DNA of 64,000 nt from Haloglycomyces albus DSM 45210 (lineage in GTDB: Bacteria > Actinomycetota > Actinomycetes > Mycobacteriales > Micromonosporaceae): NCBI RefSeq assembly GCF_000527155.1, contig NZ_AZUQ01000001.1:310001-374000 (forward strand), in the 5' to 3' direction. Of the stretch, positions 1-8,817 are shown piece after piece (the stretch's first letter is position 1; each line of letters opens with the position of its first letter). The notes below the pieces were generated by a model that had not been told where the DNA came from, did no database searches, and was given only the letters and a program-made list of their open reading frames with translations. Both the position numbers and the translations under genes were made by a program.

Positions 1-164
1 TCTTCGATTTCGGAAAGCAGATCCGCGTCTACTTTCTGATCAAGCAATGCTTGAACATCATTACCATCTTGTGCGGACGCTCCACCTGCGACAGTGAGGG
101 GAACCAGCGTCCCGACACCGACTGCGGCGAGTGTCTTTTTCAAGCGTCGTTGTCGTTGGGTCAC
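1..164 (-). CDS. Secreted protein, N-terminal fragment (partial)
   Basis: The gene runs off the left edge; only about 54 codons are visible. The GTG start at 164-162 is preceded by an AGGAG ribosome binding site. The protein opens with VTQRQRRLKKTLAAVGVGTL, a positively charged head and hydrophobic stretch ending in AGGASA, a good Sec signal peptide with cleavage near residue 27. The mature part begins QDGNDVQALLDQKVDADLL. Such a start occurs in several actinobacterial secreted proteins, including subtilisin-family peptidases, but too little is visible to name it. It is transcribed away from the desaturase operon. Confidence 0.65.
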   Translation of the reverse strand, partial: MTQRQRRLKKTLAAVGVGTLVPLTVAGGASAQDGNDVQALLDQKVDADLLSEIE

Positions 165-811
165 GACGACTCCTGTTCTATTGTGGGGCAAGCACACTCA
201 TAATGGTGAGGAGTATGCCCCGGGGTTCATCCTTACGAGAGTTATCCGTATTGGATGGATCAACCTGAGACCTCTTCGTGAAGTCCCGCGTTAGAGAATG
301 GCATCAATATTGGGATATTGCAAGTATGCTATTTGCATCTACCGGCGGAGAAACCCTATGTCCCACAATCGTTTATATCCTTTACGGATAACCGTCCCAA
401 CACCTCATTATGCAACCGTTTATCTCGAGAAATAGGGACATGCTTCACTTGCCGGTCGCCCGACAAGTACCCTTGTTTATTAGTCGCTTAGCTGACTTTC
501 CATGGTTATATATGTGACTAAGATAACTTTATATCTGGAACCATTTGGGAACCAAGCCATCGACTGAGACGTCGGATCCGCCCGCGAGCGCCGATCGTGG
601 CGAAAATTTTTCGTCCGTTCACCGTTACGTTGGGTCGCTTCATTATCCCTGTGTGTATCGCAATTCTCCTCGCTCCCGCCGGAGTGTCACTTGAATGTTA
701 CTCACGATAGTCCTGTATACGACAGTGTCGGAATATTGACGCACAGTACGGAAACTTCATAGGCTTTAGCTGTTCCATTGCGCCCCATATCGTTAGGGAG
801 CTATAATCGCA
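165..811. other. AT-richer intergenic region without recognisable gene
   Basis: About 650 bases between two divergent genes. It is visibly richer in A and T than its neighbours, and no reading frame in it looks like protein. The only supported element is a promoter-like pair for the desaturase gene near 736-765. The rest probably holds the promoter of the leftward secreted-protein gene, but I could not place it. Confidence 0.5.
736..765 (+). promoter_or_regulatory. Putative promoter of the desaturase operon
   Basis: TTGACG at 736-741 and TAGGCT at 760-765 are separated by 18 bases, a fair match to housekeeping sigma factor boxes. The start codon follows 46 bases further on. Prediction only. 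Confidence 0.4.
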
Positions 812-1930
812 ATGAATGCGCAAAGTTCAATTTACAAGTCTGAATCCACATCCACAGTTTCGTATGACTTTTCACGTCTGCACAAAGACGTTCGCCGGGA
901 GCTTCGGCACTTGACCAAAGGCGACAATTGGCACGCCCCCATAGCCATAGCCGCCGATCTCATCGGCATCGCGGTCGCCATCGCCCTGTGCGTGACCGTT
1001 TCGTGGTGGTTCTATCCACTGGCGCTCATCTACATCGGTTCTACGCAACGGGGTTTCGTCAATCTACTGCACGAATCCACCCACAAGATTCTGGCCAAGA
1101 ACAACCGCTTCAACCTTCTACTCGGAACGGTGTTCTCCGGCTATCTCGTGTTCCATCTCTATAACCCGTATCGCACCAGCCATATCGGTTTTCATCACCG
1201 TTATCTGGGTGATCCGGACAAGGATCCAGATTACTCGTTTCACCGCGAGGTCGGAATCTACGATCACGATCCCGGCAATCGGAACTTCTTCCTACGCAAC
1301 ATAGGACTCGCCCTGTTGGGCTTTCGCACCTTCGCCTACGTCAAGTACGTCGTCGAGGATCGACTGCTGTTCCGCGATAAGGAGGCCAAGGTGTCGATGC
1401 CTGTCAAGATGGGTACCGAACGGGCGATTCTCCTGCTGCAATGGGCGGTCATCTTCGGCGTCTGTGCCTATTTCGGTTGGCTGCACCTGCTTCTGCTGTT
1501 GTGGTTCGTTCCCCTGTTTACCACCGCCATCGCCATCGGGTGGTTGACCGAACTGGCCGAACACTATCCGCTCCCCGAGAGCGAGAGCAGTCAGATCCTC
1601 ATGACCCGCAATCGCCACGGTTGGGCTCTCGAACGCTACCTGTTCGGCCGCCACAACGACAATTACCACCTCGTCCATCATCTCAATACCGGTATTCCCT
1701 TCTGGAACATGAAGAAGGCCCACAAGGTGCTTCTCAATGATCCCGCCTACCGGCGCTGGGACGGACTCTGGGCCGGAATCCTCACACGCGGTCCTCAGGA
1801 AGGGAACAAGGAAACCCTGATCACCTACGCCTCCAAGTACCGCGATTGGAAACGATCCGGTTCGGACCCCAAAGAACTGCGAGGACAGGACTCGTTTGCC
1901 ACCGCCGCGGCCATGGCCGCCGCCCTCTAA
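812..1930 (+). CDS. Fatty acid desaturase / hydroxylase family membrane protein
   Basis: Integral-membrane di-iron enzyme of the fatty acid desaturase family, 372 aa. The three histidine boxes are visible: HESTH near residue 92, SHIGFHH near 125 and HLVHH near 290. Hydrophobic helices lie between them (residues 40-75 and 210-245). The family uses O2 and reducing equivalents to desaturate or hydroxylate acyl chains or other substrates; the substrate cannot be read from sequence. The next gene begins 16 bases downstream on the same strand, so this is probably the first gene of a four-gene operon (to 5425) with a proline-dehydrogenase-like enzyme, an ATP-grasp ligase and an exporter. A role in tailoring a small molecule is as likely as a role in membrane lipids. 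Confidence 0.85.
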   Translation: MNAQSSIYKSESTSTVSYDFSRLHKDVRRELRHLTKGDNWHAPIAIAADLIGIAVAIALCVTVSWWFYPLALIYIGSTQRGFVNLLHESTHKILAKNNRFNLLLGTVFSGYLVFHLYNPYRTSHIGFHHRYLGDPDKDPDYSFHREVGIYDHDPGNRNFFLRNIGLALLGFRTFAYVKYVVEDRLLFRDKEAKVSMPVKMGTERAILLLQWAVIFGVCAYFGWLHLLLLLWFVPLFTTAIAIGWLTELAEHYPLPESESSQILMTRNRHGWALERYLFGRHNDNYHLVHHLNTGIPFWNMKKAHKVLLNDPAYRRWDGLWAGILTRGPQEGNKETLITYASKYRDWKRSGSDPKELRGQDSFATAAAMAAAL

Positions 1931-1946
1931 GGAAGGACCTCCACCC

Positions 1947-2921
1947 ATGACGTATTCCGACGAAACCACCCGAACACAAGCCGGACACGCCTTGAAGGCC
2001 ATGGCGGCCGATCAACGTGTACGCGACGCCTTTCTGGACGGACGGCTGCTCGCCGACCTCTTTAAAACCGCGGCCGACCGCTACATCGTCGCCGCCGACC
2101 GCCACGAACTCGGCGAGAGACTGGCGCTGTTGGAGGCGAAGGGCTACCACACCGGTGTCGAACAGGTCGGCGAAGAGGCGCGCACCGCCGACGAGGTCAA
2201 AGAAGTCGTGGCCGAATACCACCGCCTCATCGAACAGTTCGCCGAGAAGCCGCCAAGGTACCCCGTGCAGCTGGGATTCGATCTCAGTAATGTCGGCTCG
2301 TTGGTCTCCCAGCAGGAGGCGAAGGACAACACCGGTCAACTGCTGGAGGCCGCCGCCGAGCTCGACATGCCCATCGTATTGAGCATGGAACGCTCCGGCT
2401 GGGTCGACGGCATTCTGGAGGTCTTCCAGGACTTGGCCGGGCGATACGACAATGTCGGACTGACCGTGCAGGCGCACCTGCACCGTACCGAGGACGACCT
2501 GGCCGACATCATCGCCGCCGGTCGTAAGGTTCGTCTGGTCAAGGGCGTCTATCACGAAACGGAGGACGTCGCCCTCCCACGCGGACCGAAACTCCAGGAT
2601 CGCTACGTGGCTCTGCTGCAACGACTTCTCGACGCCGACGTTCCCGTCGCGGTCGGAACCCACGACGCGGATCTGTTGGAACGGCTGCGCTCCGAAGGCA
2701 TGTTGACAGCCGTCACCGAAGTTGAGATGCTACATGGCGTGCAGGGTCATGTGCTTAAATCCCTACGAGAACAAGGAATTCAGTGTCGTATCGCCACTGT
2801 GTACGGACACAATTGGTGGCTGCACTTCCTCCATCGCCTTTCGGAACATCCTCCCAATGTCATTACCGCACTTGCCGATCTCTCCGATCCGTCGCGGATC
2901 GAATTTGGAAGTCAGTATTAG
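1947..2921 (+). CDS. Proline dehydrogenase family flavoenzyme
   Basis: 324 aa from the ATG at 1947, which follows GGAAGGAC; an upstream extension in the same frame overlaps the previous gene and is unlikely. The sequence shows the PRODH barrel signatures: IVLSMERSGW, VRLVKGVYHE near residue 205, VAVGTHD, EMLHGVQ, and a C-terminal YGHNWWLHFLHRLSEHP. PRODH oxidises proline to pyrroline-5-carboxylate using FAD. In canonical enzymes the last motif carries an Arg-Arg pair that binds the proline carboxylate; here it reads His-Arg, so the substrate may not be proline. No P5C dehydrogenase is adjacent. Instead an ATP-grasp ligase starts 18 bases downstream, which suggests biosynthesis rather than proline catabolism. 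Confidence 0.8.
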   Translation: MTYSDETTRTQAGHALKAMAADQRVRDAFLDGRLLADLFKTAADRYIVAADRHELGERLALLEAKGYHTGVEQVGEEARTADEVKEVVAEYHRLIEQFAEKPPRYPVQLGFDLSNVGSLVSQQEAKDNTGQLLEAAAELDMPIVLSMERSGWVDGILEVFQDLAGRYDNVGLTVQAHLHRTEDDLADIIAAGRKVRLVKGVYHETEDVALPRGPKLQDRYVALLQRLLDADVPVAVGTHDADLLERLRSEGMLTAVTEVEMLHGVQGHVLKSLREQGIQCRIATVYGHNWWLHFLHRLSEHPPNVITALADLSDPSRIEFGSQY

Positions 2922-2939
2922 ATAGACAGGACTAGCAGA

Positions 2940-4208
2940 GTGAACGACAGAGCCCAGACAGGCGATCGACCAGTGGCCGCCATTGTGGACGGCTACTCGA
3001 CCGGGAACTTCCTCCCCGCCGCCTTCGACCGGCACGGTGCCGATGTGGTGCACGTGCAGAGCACGCCGGAGTGGATGACGTCCATGCTCCTGCCTGATTT
3101 GAACCAGTACACGGGCAATATCGTCTACGACGATCACGACAAAACCCTGCGGCGCATCCGAGAGTCCGGTGCGGTGGCGGTACTGGCCGGACAGGAACCG
3201 GGAGTACCGCTGGCCGACCTCTTGTCGAAGGACCTCGGGGTGGCCAGTAACGGGACGACCTATTCGGCGGCAAAGCGGGACAAGTTCCACATGATCGAAG
3301 CGATCCGCGACGCCGGACTCCACTGTGCCGACCAGTTGCGCAGTGGTTCGGTCGACGAGATCGTGGGATGGGCGCGCGAGCGCGACGAGTTCCCGGTCGT
3401 GGTGAAGCCGTTGAGTTCGGCTTCCACCGACGGCGTGACGATCTGCCACGACGTCGACGAGGTTCGCGATGCCGCCGAGGCGGTCTTGGCGGCCGAGGAC
3501 ATCTTCGACATCCGCAATCGCGAGGTTCTTGTGCAGTCGTATCTGGACGGTGTGGAGTACATCGTCGACACGGTCAGTTCACACGGCGAGCGTTTCGTGG
3601 TCGGCGTGTGGCGTTACGACAAGAATCTGGTGAACGGTAAGAACCTGTACGACCGGGATGTGCTCATTCCGGCCGACGAGGAGCCGGTCGCCGAGCTGAT
3701 CGCTTACACCGACAAGGTGTTGGATGCTCTGAACATTCGTCACGGTCCGACGCACACGGAGGTCAAGATGACCTCGTCGGGGCCGGCCCTGGTGGAGATC
3801 GGCGCGCGTTTGAACGGCAATATGAATCCCGATTTCCACAACGTCTGCTTGGGGCACAACCAGGCGGATCTGATGGCACTGGCCTATTTGGATCCGCAAC
3901 GGTTCGCGCGAGAGTACGGGGGACGCAATTATCAGGTGCGTCGCCCGGCGATCGTGTACAACGCCCCGAGCGAGGCCTCGGGAGAGGTGGAAGAGGTCGA
4001 CGCGGCGGCGGTGAAGCGGATCGAGGAGCTGCCGTCGGTGTTTTTGATGAGCGTGAAGGTCAAGCCCGGTGGACGGGTGAAGCGGACGGTCGACCTGTTG
4101 ACCTCGCCGCTGCGAATCTTCATGACCGGCGAGTCGATGGCCGATATCGACCGTGATTATCACCGTATCCAAGAATGGAAGGATGAGGTTTACCGGCTCT
4201 CATGCTGA
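2940..4208 (+). CDS. ATP-grasp family ligase (L-amino acid ligase-like)
   Basis: 422 aa with a GTG start. The ATP-grasp fold is recognisable: an N-terminal preATP domain, the nucleotide-binding strand FPVVVKPLSSASTDGV near residue 150, and the C-terminal metal-binding strand ALVEIGARLNGNMNPDFHN near residue 285. This layout matches carboxylate-amine ligases of the BacD/L-amino acid ligase type, which activate a carboxylate as acyl phosphate and join it to an amine. The last bases overlap the start of the MFS transporter gene by 7 bp, a coupling typical of a synthetase with its own exporter. Substrates are unknown. A dipeptide-like or amide product is inferred from context only. Confidence 0.82.
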   Translation: MNDRAQTGDRPVAAIVDGYSTGNFLPAAFDRHGADVVHVQSTPEWMTSMLLPDLNQYTGNIVYDDHDKTLRRIRESGAVAVLAGQEPGVPLADLLSKDLGVASNGTTYSAAKRDKFHMIEAIRDAGLHCADQLRSGSVDEIVGWARERDEFPVVVKPLSSASTDGVTICHDVDEVRDAAEAVLAAEDIFDIRNREVLVQSYLDGVEYIVDTVSSHGERFVVGVWRYDKNLVNGKNLYDRDVLIPADEEPVAELIAYTDKVLDALNIRHGPTHTEVKMTSSGPALVEIGARLNGNMNPDFHNVCLGHNQADLMALAYLDPQRFAREYGGRNYQVRRPAIVYNAPSEASGEVEEVDAAAVKRIEELPSVFLMSVKVKPGGRVKRTVDLLTSPLRIFMTGESMADIDRDYHRIQEWKDEVYRLSC

Positions 4209-5425
4209 TGCAAACCTTTCGCACGGTGCGCGGTTTGACGCGCCCGCTACGGATTCTCTTCGTGACGACCTTGGTGTTCCGTTCGGGAACGATCGCGTTC
4301 CCGTTCTTGGCGGCGTACTTGCTGGCCACTGGGGATCACGGCTCCACCGAAGTGGGGTACGTGGTGGGTGCGTACGGTTTCGGGGCGCTGCTGGCCGACG
4401 TGTCGGCAGGGCCCCTGCTTCGGGTGTTGACGGGCCGGTCGATCATGTTGATGGGCCTGCTGGGCAATGCCGCCTTGGTGTCGCTCTTGCCGTTGGCCGG
4501 TGGCCTGCCGGTCTTGGTGGCGGCGACGTTCGTGTGGGGTTTCTTCTACGAGGTGTTTACCCCCGCGTCGTATACCGAGATCGTGGAGCACTGCCCGGAC
4601 GAGGATCGGAAGGTGGCGTTTTCGTGTCACCGTCTGGCCATCAACATCGGCATGGGAATCGGTCCGGCCGTTGGCGGGTTGATTTACGCCTGGCAGCCGG
4701 TCGGCCTGTTCGTGGTCAATGCCGGTCTGGTGATCGTGGCGGCGGTGTATCTGTTCAGTCATCCGTTCAATTCCACGCAACAGGACGAGGCTCGGCCGCG
4801 GGGTCGTCTGGTGGCTCGTTCACTCAAGGGCGAGACGCGCTTCTGGACGATTTTCCTCCTGTCGATGCCGATCCACATGGCGTTCGCCTTGCCGCCGGTA
4901 TTTTTGAGCGCCTATGTGATTCACGAACGCGACATGGCGAGTATGTGGGCGGGGATGCTGTTTTTCCTCAATGCCGGTCTGATCGTGCTGTTCGAAGTTC
5001 CGTTGAATACGGCCATGCGACGGTTGAGCCACTATTCCTCTCTGCTGATCGGCTATGCGCTGACGGCGGTCGGATTCGCCCTGATGGGTGTGTTCGGGAT
5101 GTTCTGGGGGCTGGCCATGGCGACCGTTCTGTGGACGGTCGCCGAAATGATCGTTTTCCCCTCATTGATGCACTACGTGAGCGACGTGTCCGATGAGGAG
5201 GTCGTGGGCCGCAACATGGGACTGTACTCGGCCGGAGTGAACGTGGGTCTCATATCGATGCCGACGCTGAGTTTCCTGTGGACAAGCCAGTTCGGACCGT
5301 CCGGACCGTGGCTCGTCATGGGCGGCCTGGTGGCAGTCGCGTTGTTGCTGATCATAGCGGTCAAACGCAGTTCCTATATGTGGGTTCCCGGCGATCGCTC
5401 GGCCTCGACGCAGCATGTCGCTTAA
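4202..5425 (+). CDS. MFS transporter, likely exporter of the operon product
   Basis: 407 aa, about 12 hydrophobic segments, with the MFS loop after helix 2 (SAGPLLRVLTGRSIM) and a long central loop near residue 195-215. It matches the drug-efflux type of the major facilitator superfamily, driven by the proton gradient in the cytoplasmic membrane. The ATG start lies inside the end of the ATP-grasp ligase gene, so translation is coupled. The usual reading of this pairing is self-resistance to, or secretion of, the ligase product. It is the last gene before a perfect hairpin at 5589-5626. Confidence 0.85.
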   Translation: MLMQTFRTVRGLTRPLRILFVTTLVFRSGTIAFPFLAAYLLATGDHGSTEVGYVVGAYGFGALLADVSAGPLLRVLTGRSIMLMGLLGNAALVSLLPLAGGLPVLVAATFVWGFFYEVFTPASYTEIVEHCPDEDRKVAFSCHRLAINIGMGIGPAVGGLIYAWQPVGLFVVNAGLVIVAAVYLFSHPFNSTQQDEARPRGRLVARSLKGETRFWTIFLLSMPIHMAFALPPVFLSAYVIHERDMASMWAGMLFFLNAGLIVLFEVPLNTAMRRLSHYSSLLIGYALTAVGFALMGVFGMFWGLAMATVLWTVAEMIVFPSLMHYVSDVSDEEVVGRNMGLYSAGVNVGLISMPTLSFLWTSQFGPSGPWLVMGGLVAVALLLIIAVKRSSYMWVPGDRSASTQHVA

Positions 5426-5588
5426 CGGTGTTGTCCAAGCCCGAGGTGCTGAAGCACGCCGGGACCCCGGCGATCCCACTGGTCGACGTACCGTACCGCG
5501 CCGCAGTTCCCGTTCGGCGGCTCGACGCTCGGTTGATCAGGCGGTGACCCGACCCGTGGGACTCGATCGGACCGGTCGACGCTACGTG

Positions 5589-5626
5589 CTTCCCACGCGA
5601 CGGTGGACGGATCGTCGCGTGGGAAG
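5589..5626. terminator. Perfect 14-bp inverted repeat between MFS and PLP-enzyme genes
   Basis: The arms CTTCCCACGCGACG (5589-5602) and CGTCGCGTGGGAAG (5613-5626) are perfectly complementary with a 10-base spacer. There is no T-run, so it is either a weak terminator of the upstream operon or an operator for the downstream gene, which starts at 5720. Confidence 0.55.
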
Positions 5627-5719
5627 GACACCGTGTGAACCGTATAGCCTGCCTGTGAACAGACCCCAGGCTCATCAGACTCCTCGTTTCCTCCCCTTTT
5701 CCCTACGTTAGGAGGCACA

Positions 5720-6844
5720 ATGGTTGTCCATTTGAACAATGCCGGTGCCGGAATCATGCCGGAACCGGTACGCCAAGCGATGGTGACGTACCTGGACGCC
5801 GAGAGCGAGTTCGGTTCGTACGAGATCGAAGCACGCTCCGGCGATCATCTCGACGGCACCTTGTATCAGGCCGTCGCCGAACTGCTCAACGCTCCCGTCG
5901 ACGACGTCGCCGTATTCGACAGCGCCACCCGTGGTTGGTTGAACGTGGTGACGGCCATGGAATTCCGTCCGGGCGATCGAGTCTGGGTGACTCCCTACGA
6001 GTACGCGGGGAATCTGATTCTGCTGTCGCGACTCCGCGAGAAATGGGGATTCTCCATCGAGGTCGTACCGGTCGGCGAGGACGGCGAACTGGACCAGGAG
6101 TGGATGGCCGCCTCGATCGACGACGACGTCGCCTTGGTCGCACTGTCGCACGTTCCCTCCGGCTGCGGGATCGTCAATCCCGTCGCCGCCATCGGTGAGA
6201 TTCTGAAAAACCACCGCTGCTTCTACATCGTCGACGGTTGCCAGGCCGTCGGCCAGATCCCGATCGACATCGGCGCGATGCACTGTGACCTCTATACCGG
6301 CGCGGGACGCAAATTCCTGCGCGGTCCACGAGGTTCCGGATTCTCCTATACGTCTCCGCGTCTGCGCGACAGCCTCTATACACCGTTTCTCGACCTGCAC
6401 GTCGCCCATATCAACGACGGTCGCTACAACGTCGAGGTGCGTACGGCGTCGGCACGGCAATGGGAGATGTCCGAACGGTCGAACGCGATCTCCATGGGCC
6501 TGGAAGCGGCCGTACGCTACCACCGGCAGCACAGCCATCTGGCTTACGATCATCACGCGGCCACACAATTGCGCGGCCACCTGTCCGACTCCGACCGGTT
6601 CGAACTCATTGATCCGGGTATGGAAAAGAGCAATATCGTGACCATCCGCCACCGGCACTGTTCCGCCGACGCAGCGGTGTCACGATTGCGGGAACAAGGG
6701 TTCAACGCGTGGGTCATGCACGGTCGCGACACCCCGATCTACATGAACGATCACGGTGTCGACGAGGCCATTCGCGTATCGCCGCACTACTACAACACGG
6801 CGACCGACATCAAATCCTTCTTCGACGCACTGGTGGCGCTGTAG
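5720..6844 (+). CDS. Class V aminotransferase-fold PLP enzyme
   Basis: 374 aa, ATG at 5720 after AGGAGG. The fold is that of class V aminotransferases and cysteine desulfurases: substrate loop NNAGAG at the N-terminus, the aspartate strand FYIVDGCQAVGQ near residue 175-185, and the PLP lysine in TGAGRKFLRGPRG near residue 200. Members include desulfurases, isopenicillin-N-epimerase-like proteins, kynureninases and EgtE-type C-S lyases. There is no obvious catalytic cysteine loop, so I do not call a desulfurase. Position after the ligase/exporter operon suggests it belongs to the same pathway, although a hairpin separates them. The reaction is unknown. Confidence 0.8.
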   Translation: MVVHLNNAGAGIMPEPVRQAMVTYLDAESEFGSYEIEARSGDHLDGTLYQAVAELLNAPVDDVAVFDSATRGWLNVVTAMEFRPGDRVWVTPYEYAGNLILLSRLREKWGFSIEVVPVGEDGELDQEWMAASIDDDVALVALSHVPSGCGIVNPVAAIGEILKNHRCFYIVDGCQAVGQIPIDIGAMHCDLYTGAGRKFLRGPRGSGFSYTSPRLRDSLYTPFLDLHVAHINDGRYNVEVRTASARQWEMSERSNAISMGLEAAVRYHRQHSHLAYDHHAATQLRGHLSDSDRFELIDPGMEKSNIVTIRHRHCSADAAVSRLREQGFNAWVMHGRDTPIYMNDHGVDEAIRVSPHYYNTATDIKSFFDALVAL

Positions 6845-6851
6845 GAGACGT

Positions 6852-7601
6852 TCAGAAGCCGCCGATATCAAGGCCGTCGGCACCACCGAAGTCGCCCATA
6901 TCGTCCATTCCGCCGCCGCCGTCGTCGGCACCCGCATCGGCGTCGGAATCGGCACCTCCGGCGACCGCCTCGGGCGACGCGCCGTCCACCATGCCACCGG
7001 CATAGGCGGGAGCCAACAGGGCGTTGAACACCATGACACTCGCAATTCCACCCGCGACCCCGGCCGCCGCCGGTTGCCACCACGGAGTGGAGTACCAACC
7101 GGCCGGCACCGGTCGACCCTCGACACGGCCTCCCGGATGATAGTGAGTGTTCTCCTCGGTCGGCTGCGGAGAACCCGACACCGTCTGACCTTCCACTTCA
7201 GCCGACACCGGCTCTTTGAGCCGTCCGACCCCTTCGGTTCCCTTCAACTCGGGAACCGCCGGTCCCGGGTCCATATCCATGGCCTCACGTGCGGCACGAA
7301 CGTAATACAGCCCCTCGATCGACGACTGCGCCGCCGCACGGAAACCGCTCACCGTCTCGGCGCTCTCCAAGGCGGCCCCGGCGGCGGTGTAGCGCTCCCC
7401 CGCATCCGACAAGGCCTGCCCGGCCGCCCGATTGTCTCCGGGAGCGGTCAGATTCATCGTCTGTCCGCCTAGGCGGTCGTACAGCTGGCGCGCTTCGGCT
7501 TCCGCCGCGGCCAGCCGCTCAGCACCCTTCTTATTGTTCGTATAAAGAATGAAGGCGATAAACGCTATCGCGCCCAGCAGAAGAAACACCCAAAGCCCCA
7601 T
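6852..7601 (-). CDS. Membrane-anchored protein with acidic Gly-rich tail
   Basis: 249 aa. Residues 2-20 form a single N-terminal membrane anchor, followed by a helical region (residues 28-110) rich in Ala and Glu. A second hydrophobic segment lies near residue 180-205. The tail, residues 210-249, is dominated by Gly, Asp and Ala and ends in DGLDIGGF. The layout resembles DUF1542-like actinobacterial membrane proteins of unknown role. It is convergent with the PLP-enzyme gene (7-base gap) and divergent from rmuC. No catalytic motif is visible. Confidence 0.7.
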   Translation of the reverse strand: MGLWVFLLLGAIAFIAFILYTNNKKGAERLAAAEAEARQLYDRLGGQTMNLTAPGDNRAAGQALSDAGERYTAAGAALESAETVSGFRAAAQSSIEGLYYVRAAREAMDMDPGPAVPELKGTEGVGRLKEPVSAEVEGQTVSGSPQPTEENTHYHPGGRVEGRPVPAGWYSTPWWQPAAAGVAGGIASVMVFNALLAPAYAGGMVDGASPEAVAGGADSDADAGADDGGGGMDDMGDFGGADGLDIGGF

Positions 7602-7708
7602 ACATACACACTACCGTCGGACGCACGATACGGCCACGACCGACCGGCGTTCACCTACCGATCCACGTTACCTATCAATGTTAGGAGCGGCCTTCTAGAG
7701 TGGAGACC

Positions 7709-8800
7709 ATGGAAACTGTTGTCTTGGCGGTGCTGTGTGTGATCGTCGGTGTGATCGCGGGCTGGTTCATCGGGCGTACGCGGCAAGAACGTGAAATCGG
7801 TCAACTGCGAGAACGGCTGGACCTGGCGGCCTCGGGAGCGATGTCTCCCGAACTGACCGAACAGTCGCGCCGCAGCCTCGAAGAGGCCGTCTCCCCGTTG
7901 GCCGCGTCCCTGGAGCGCTACCAAGACCACTTGGACGACGTGGAACGCGCCCGCCGAGACGCCTATTCACAATTGCGCGTGCAACTCAGCGGAGTCGCCG
8001 AGATATCGCAAGAGGTCCGCGAGGAAACCGGCCGCCTGGCGGGGGCGCTGCGCTCGCCGAACGCACGCGGGCTCTGGGGCGAGGTACAGCTGAAGCGGCT
8101 GGCCGAATCGGCCGGAATGGTGGAGTACTGCGATTTCGACACGCAAGTGACCGTTTCGGGAGTACGCCCGGATTTGGTGGTGCGACTGGCCGACGACCGT
8201 TCGATCGTCGTGGACGCCAAAGCCCCCATGGACGCCTACCTGGCGTCGGTGGAAGCCGAGGACGGCAAGGAACGCGATCGACTCCTGGCCCGCCACGCGC
8301 AGCACCTGCGCACGCATGTGAAAACCCTGGCGAGCCGCTCCTACCCGACGTCGGTGGCGGGCAGTGCGGACTTCACCGTCTTGTTCGTTCCCTCGGATCA
8401 AGTCCTGGACGCGGCGTTGCGCTCGGACCCGACTCTGTTGGAGGAGGCCTTTTCGCAAGACGTGGTGGTGGCCTCTCCCGGTTCCCTGCTGGTGATTCTG
8501 AAGACGGCGGCGTTGACGTGGCGACAGGTTCGATTGGCCGAACACGCCCAGACCGTGCACCGCTTGGGCGGTGAACTGTTGGCGCGAATGGGAACAGTGG
8601 TAGAGCATCTGACTCGCCTCGGCGGATCGCTGGAAGGTGCGGTGCAGTCGTACAACCAAACGGTCGCCTCGGTGGAGTCGCGCCTGCTGGTGACGGCACG
8701 GCGCTTCCGCGAGCTCGAAGTGTCGGGTGAGGATGTCGGGCGTCCGTCGGCGGTGGAGACTCCCGTCCGCCTGCCCGCGAGCCGCGGCGAAGAGGACTGA
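7709..8800 (+). CDS. rmuC: DNA recombination protein RmuC
   Basis: About 363 aa. An N-terminal membrane helix (VVLAVLCVIVGVIAGWFI) is followed by a coiled-coil and then the RmuC core: NARGLWGEVQLKRLAESAGM near residue 125, PDLVVRLADDRSIVVDAKAP near 160 and FVPSDQVLDAAL near 225. RmuC limits sequence inversions and is a predicted nuclease-fold protein of DNA recombination. The ATG at 7709 is chosen; a GTG at 7700 in frame is possible and has an AGGAG box 12 bases upstream. Length and motif order are normal for the family. Confidence 0.9.
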   Translation: METVVLAVLCVIVGVIAGWFIGRTRQEREIGQLRERLDLAASGAMSPELTEQSRRSLEEAVSPLAASLERYQDHLDDVERARRDAYSQLRVQLSGVAEISQEVREETGRLAGALRSPNARGLWGEVQLKRLAESAGMVEYCDFDTQVTVSGVRPDLVVRLADDRSIVVDAKAPMDAYLASVEAEDGKERDRLLARHAQHLRTHVKTLASRSYPTSVAGSADFTVLFVPSDQVLDAALRSDPTLLEEAFSQDVVVASPGSLLVILKTAALTWRQVRLAEHAQTVHRLGGELLARMGTVVEHLTRLGGSLEGAVQSYNQTVASVESRLLVTARRFRELEVSGEDVGRPSAVETPVRLPASRGEED

Positions 8801-8817
8801 CGACCGCCTACCGGAGT

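Noticed and set aside
94-294. Open frame on the plus strand over the start of the secreted-protein gene
   Set aside because: It is antisense to a convincing signal peptide with a good ribosome binding site, and its own translation has no recognisable composition.
1292-2663. Long minus-strand frames (236 and 280 aa) opposite the desaturase and PRODH-like genes
   Set aside because: Shadows of high-GC coding sequence; the plus-strand products carry clear family motifs.
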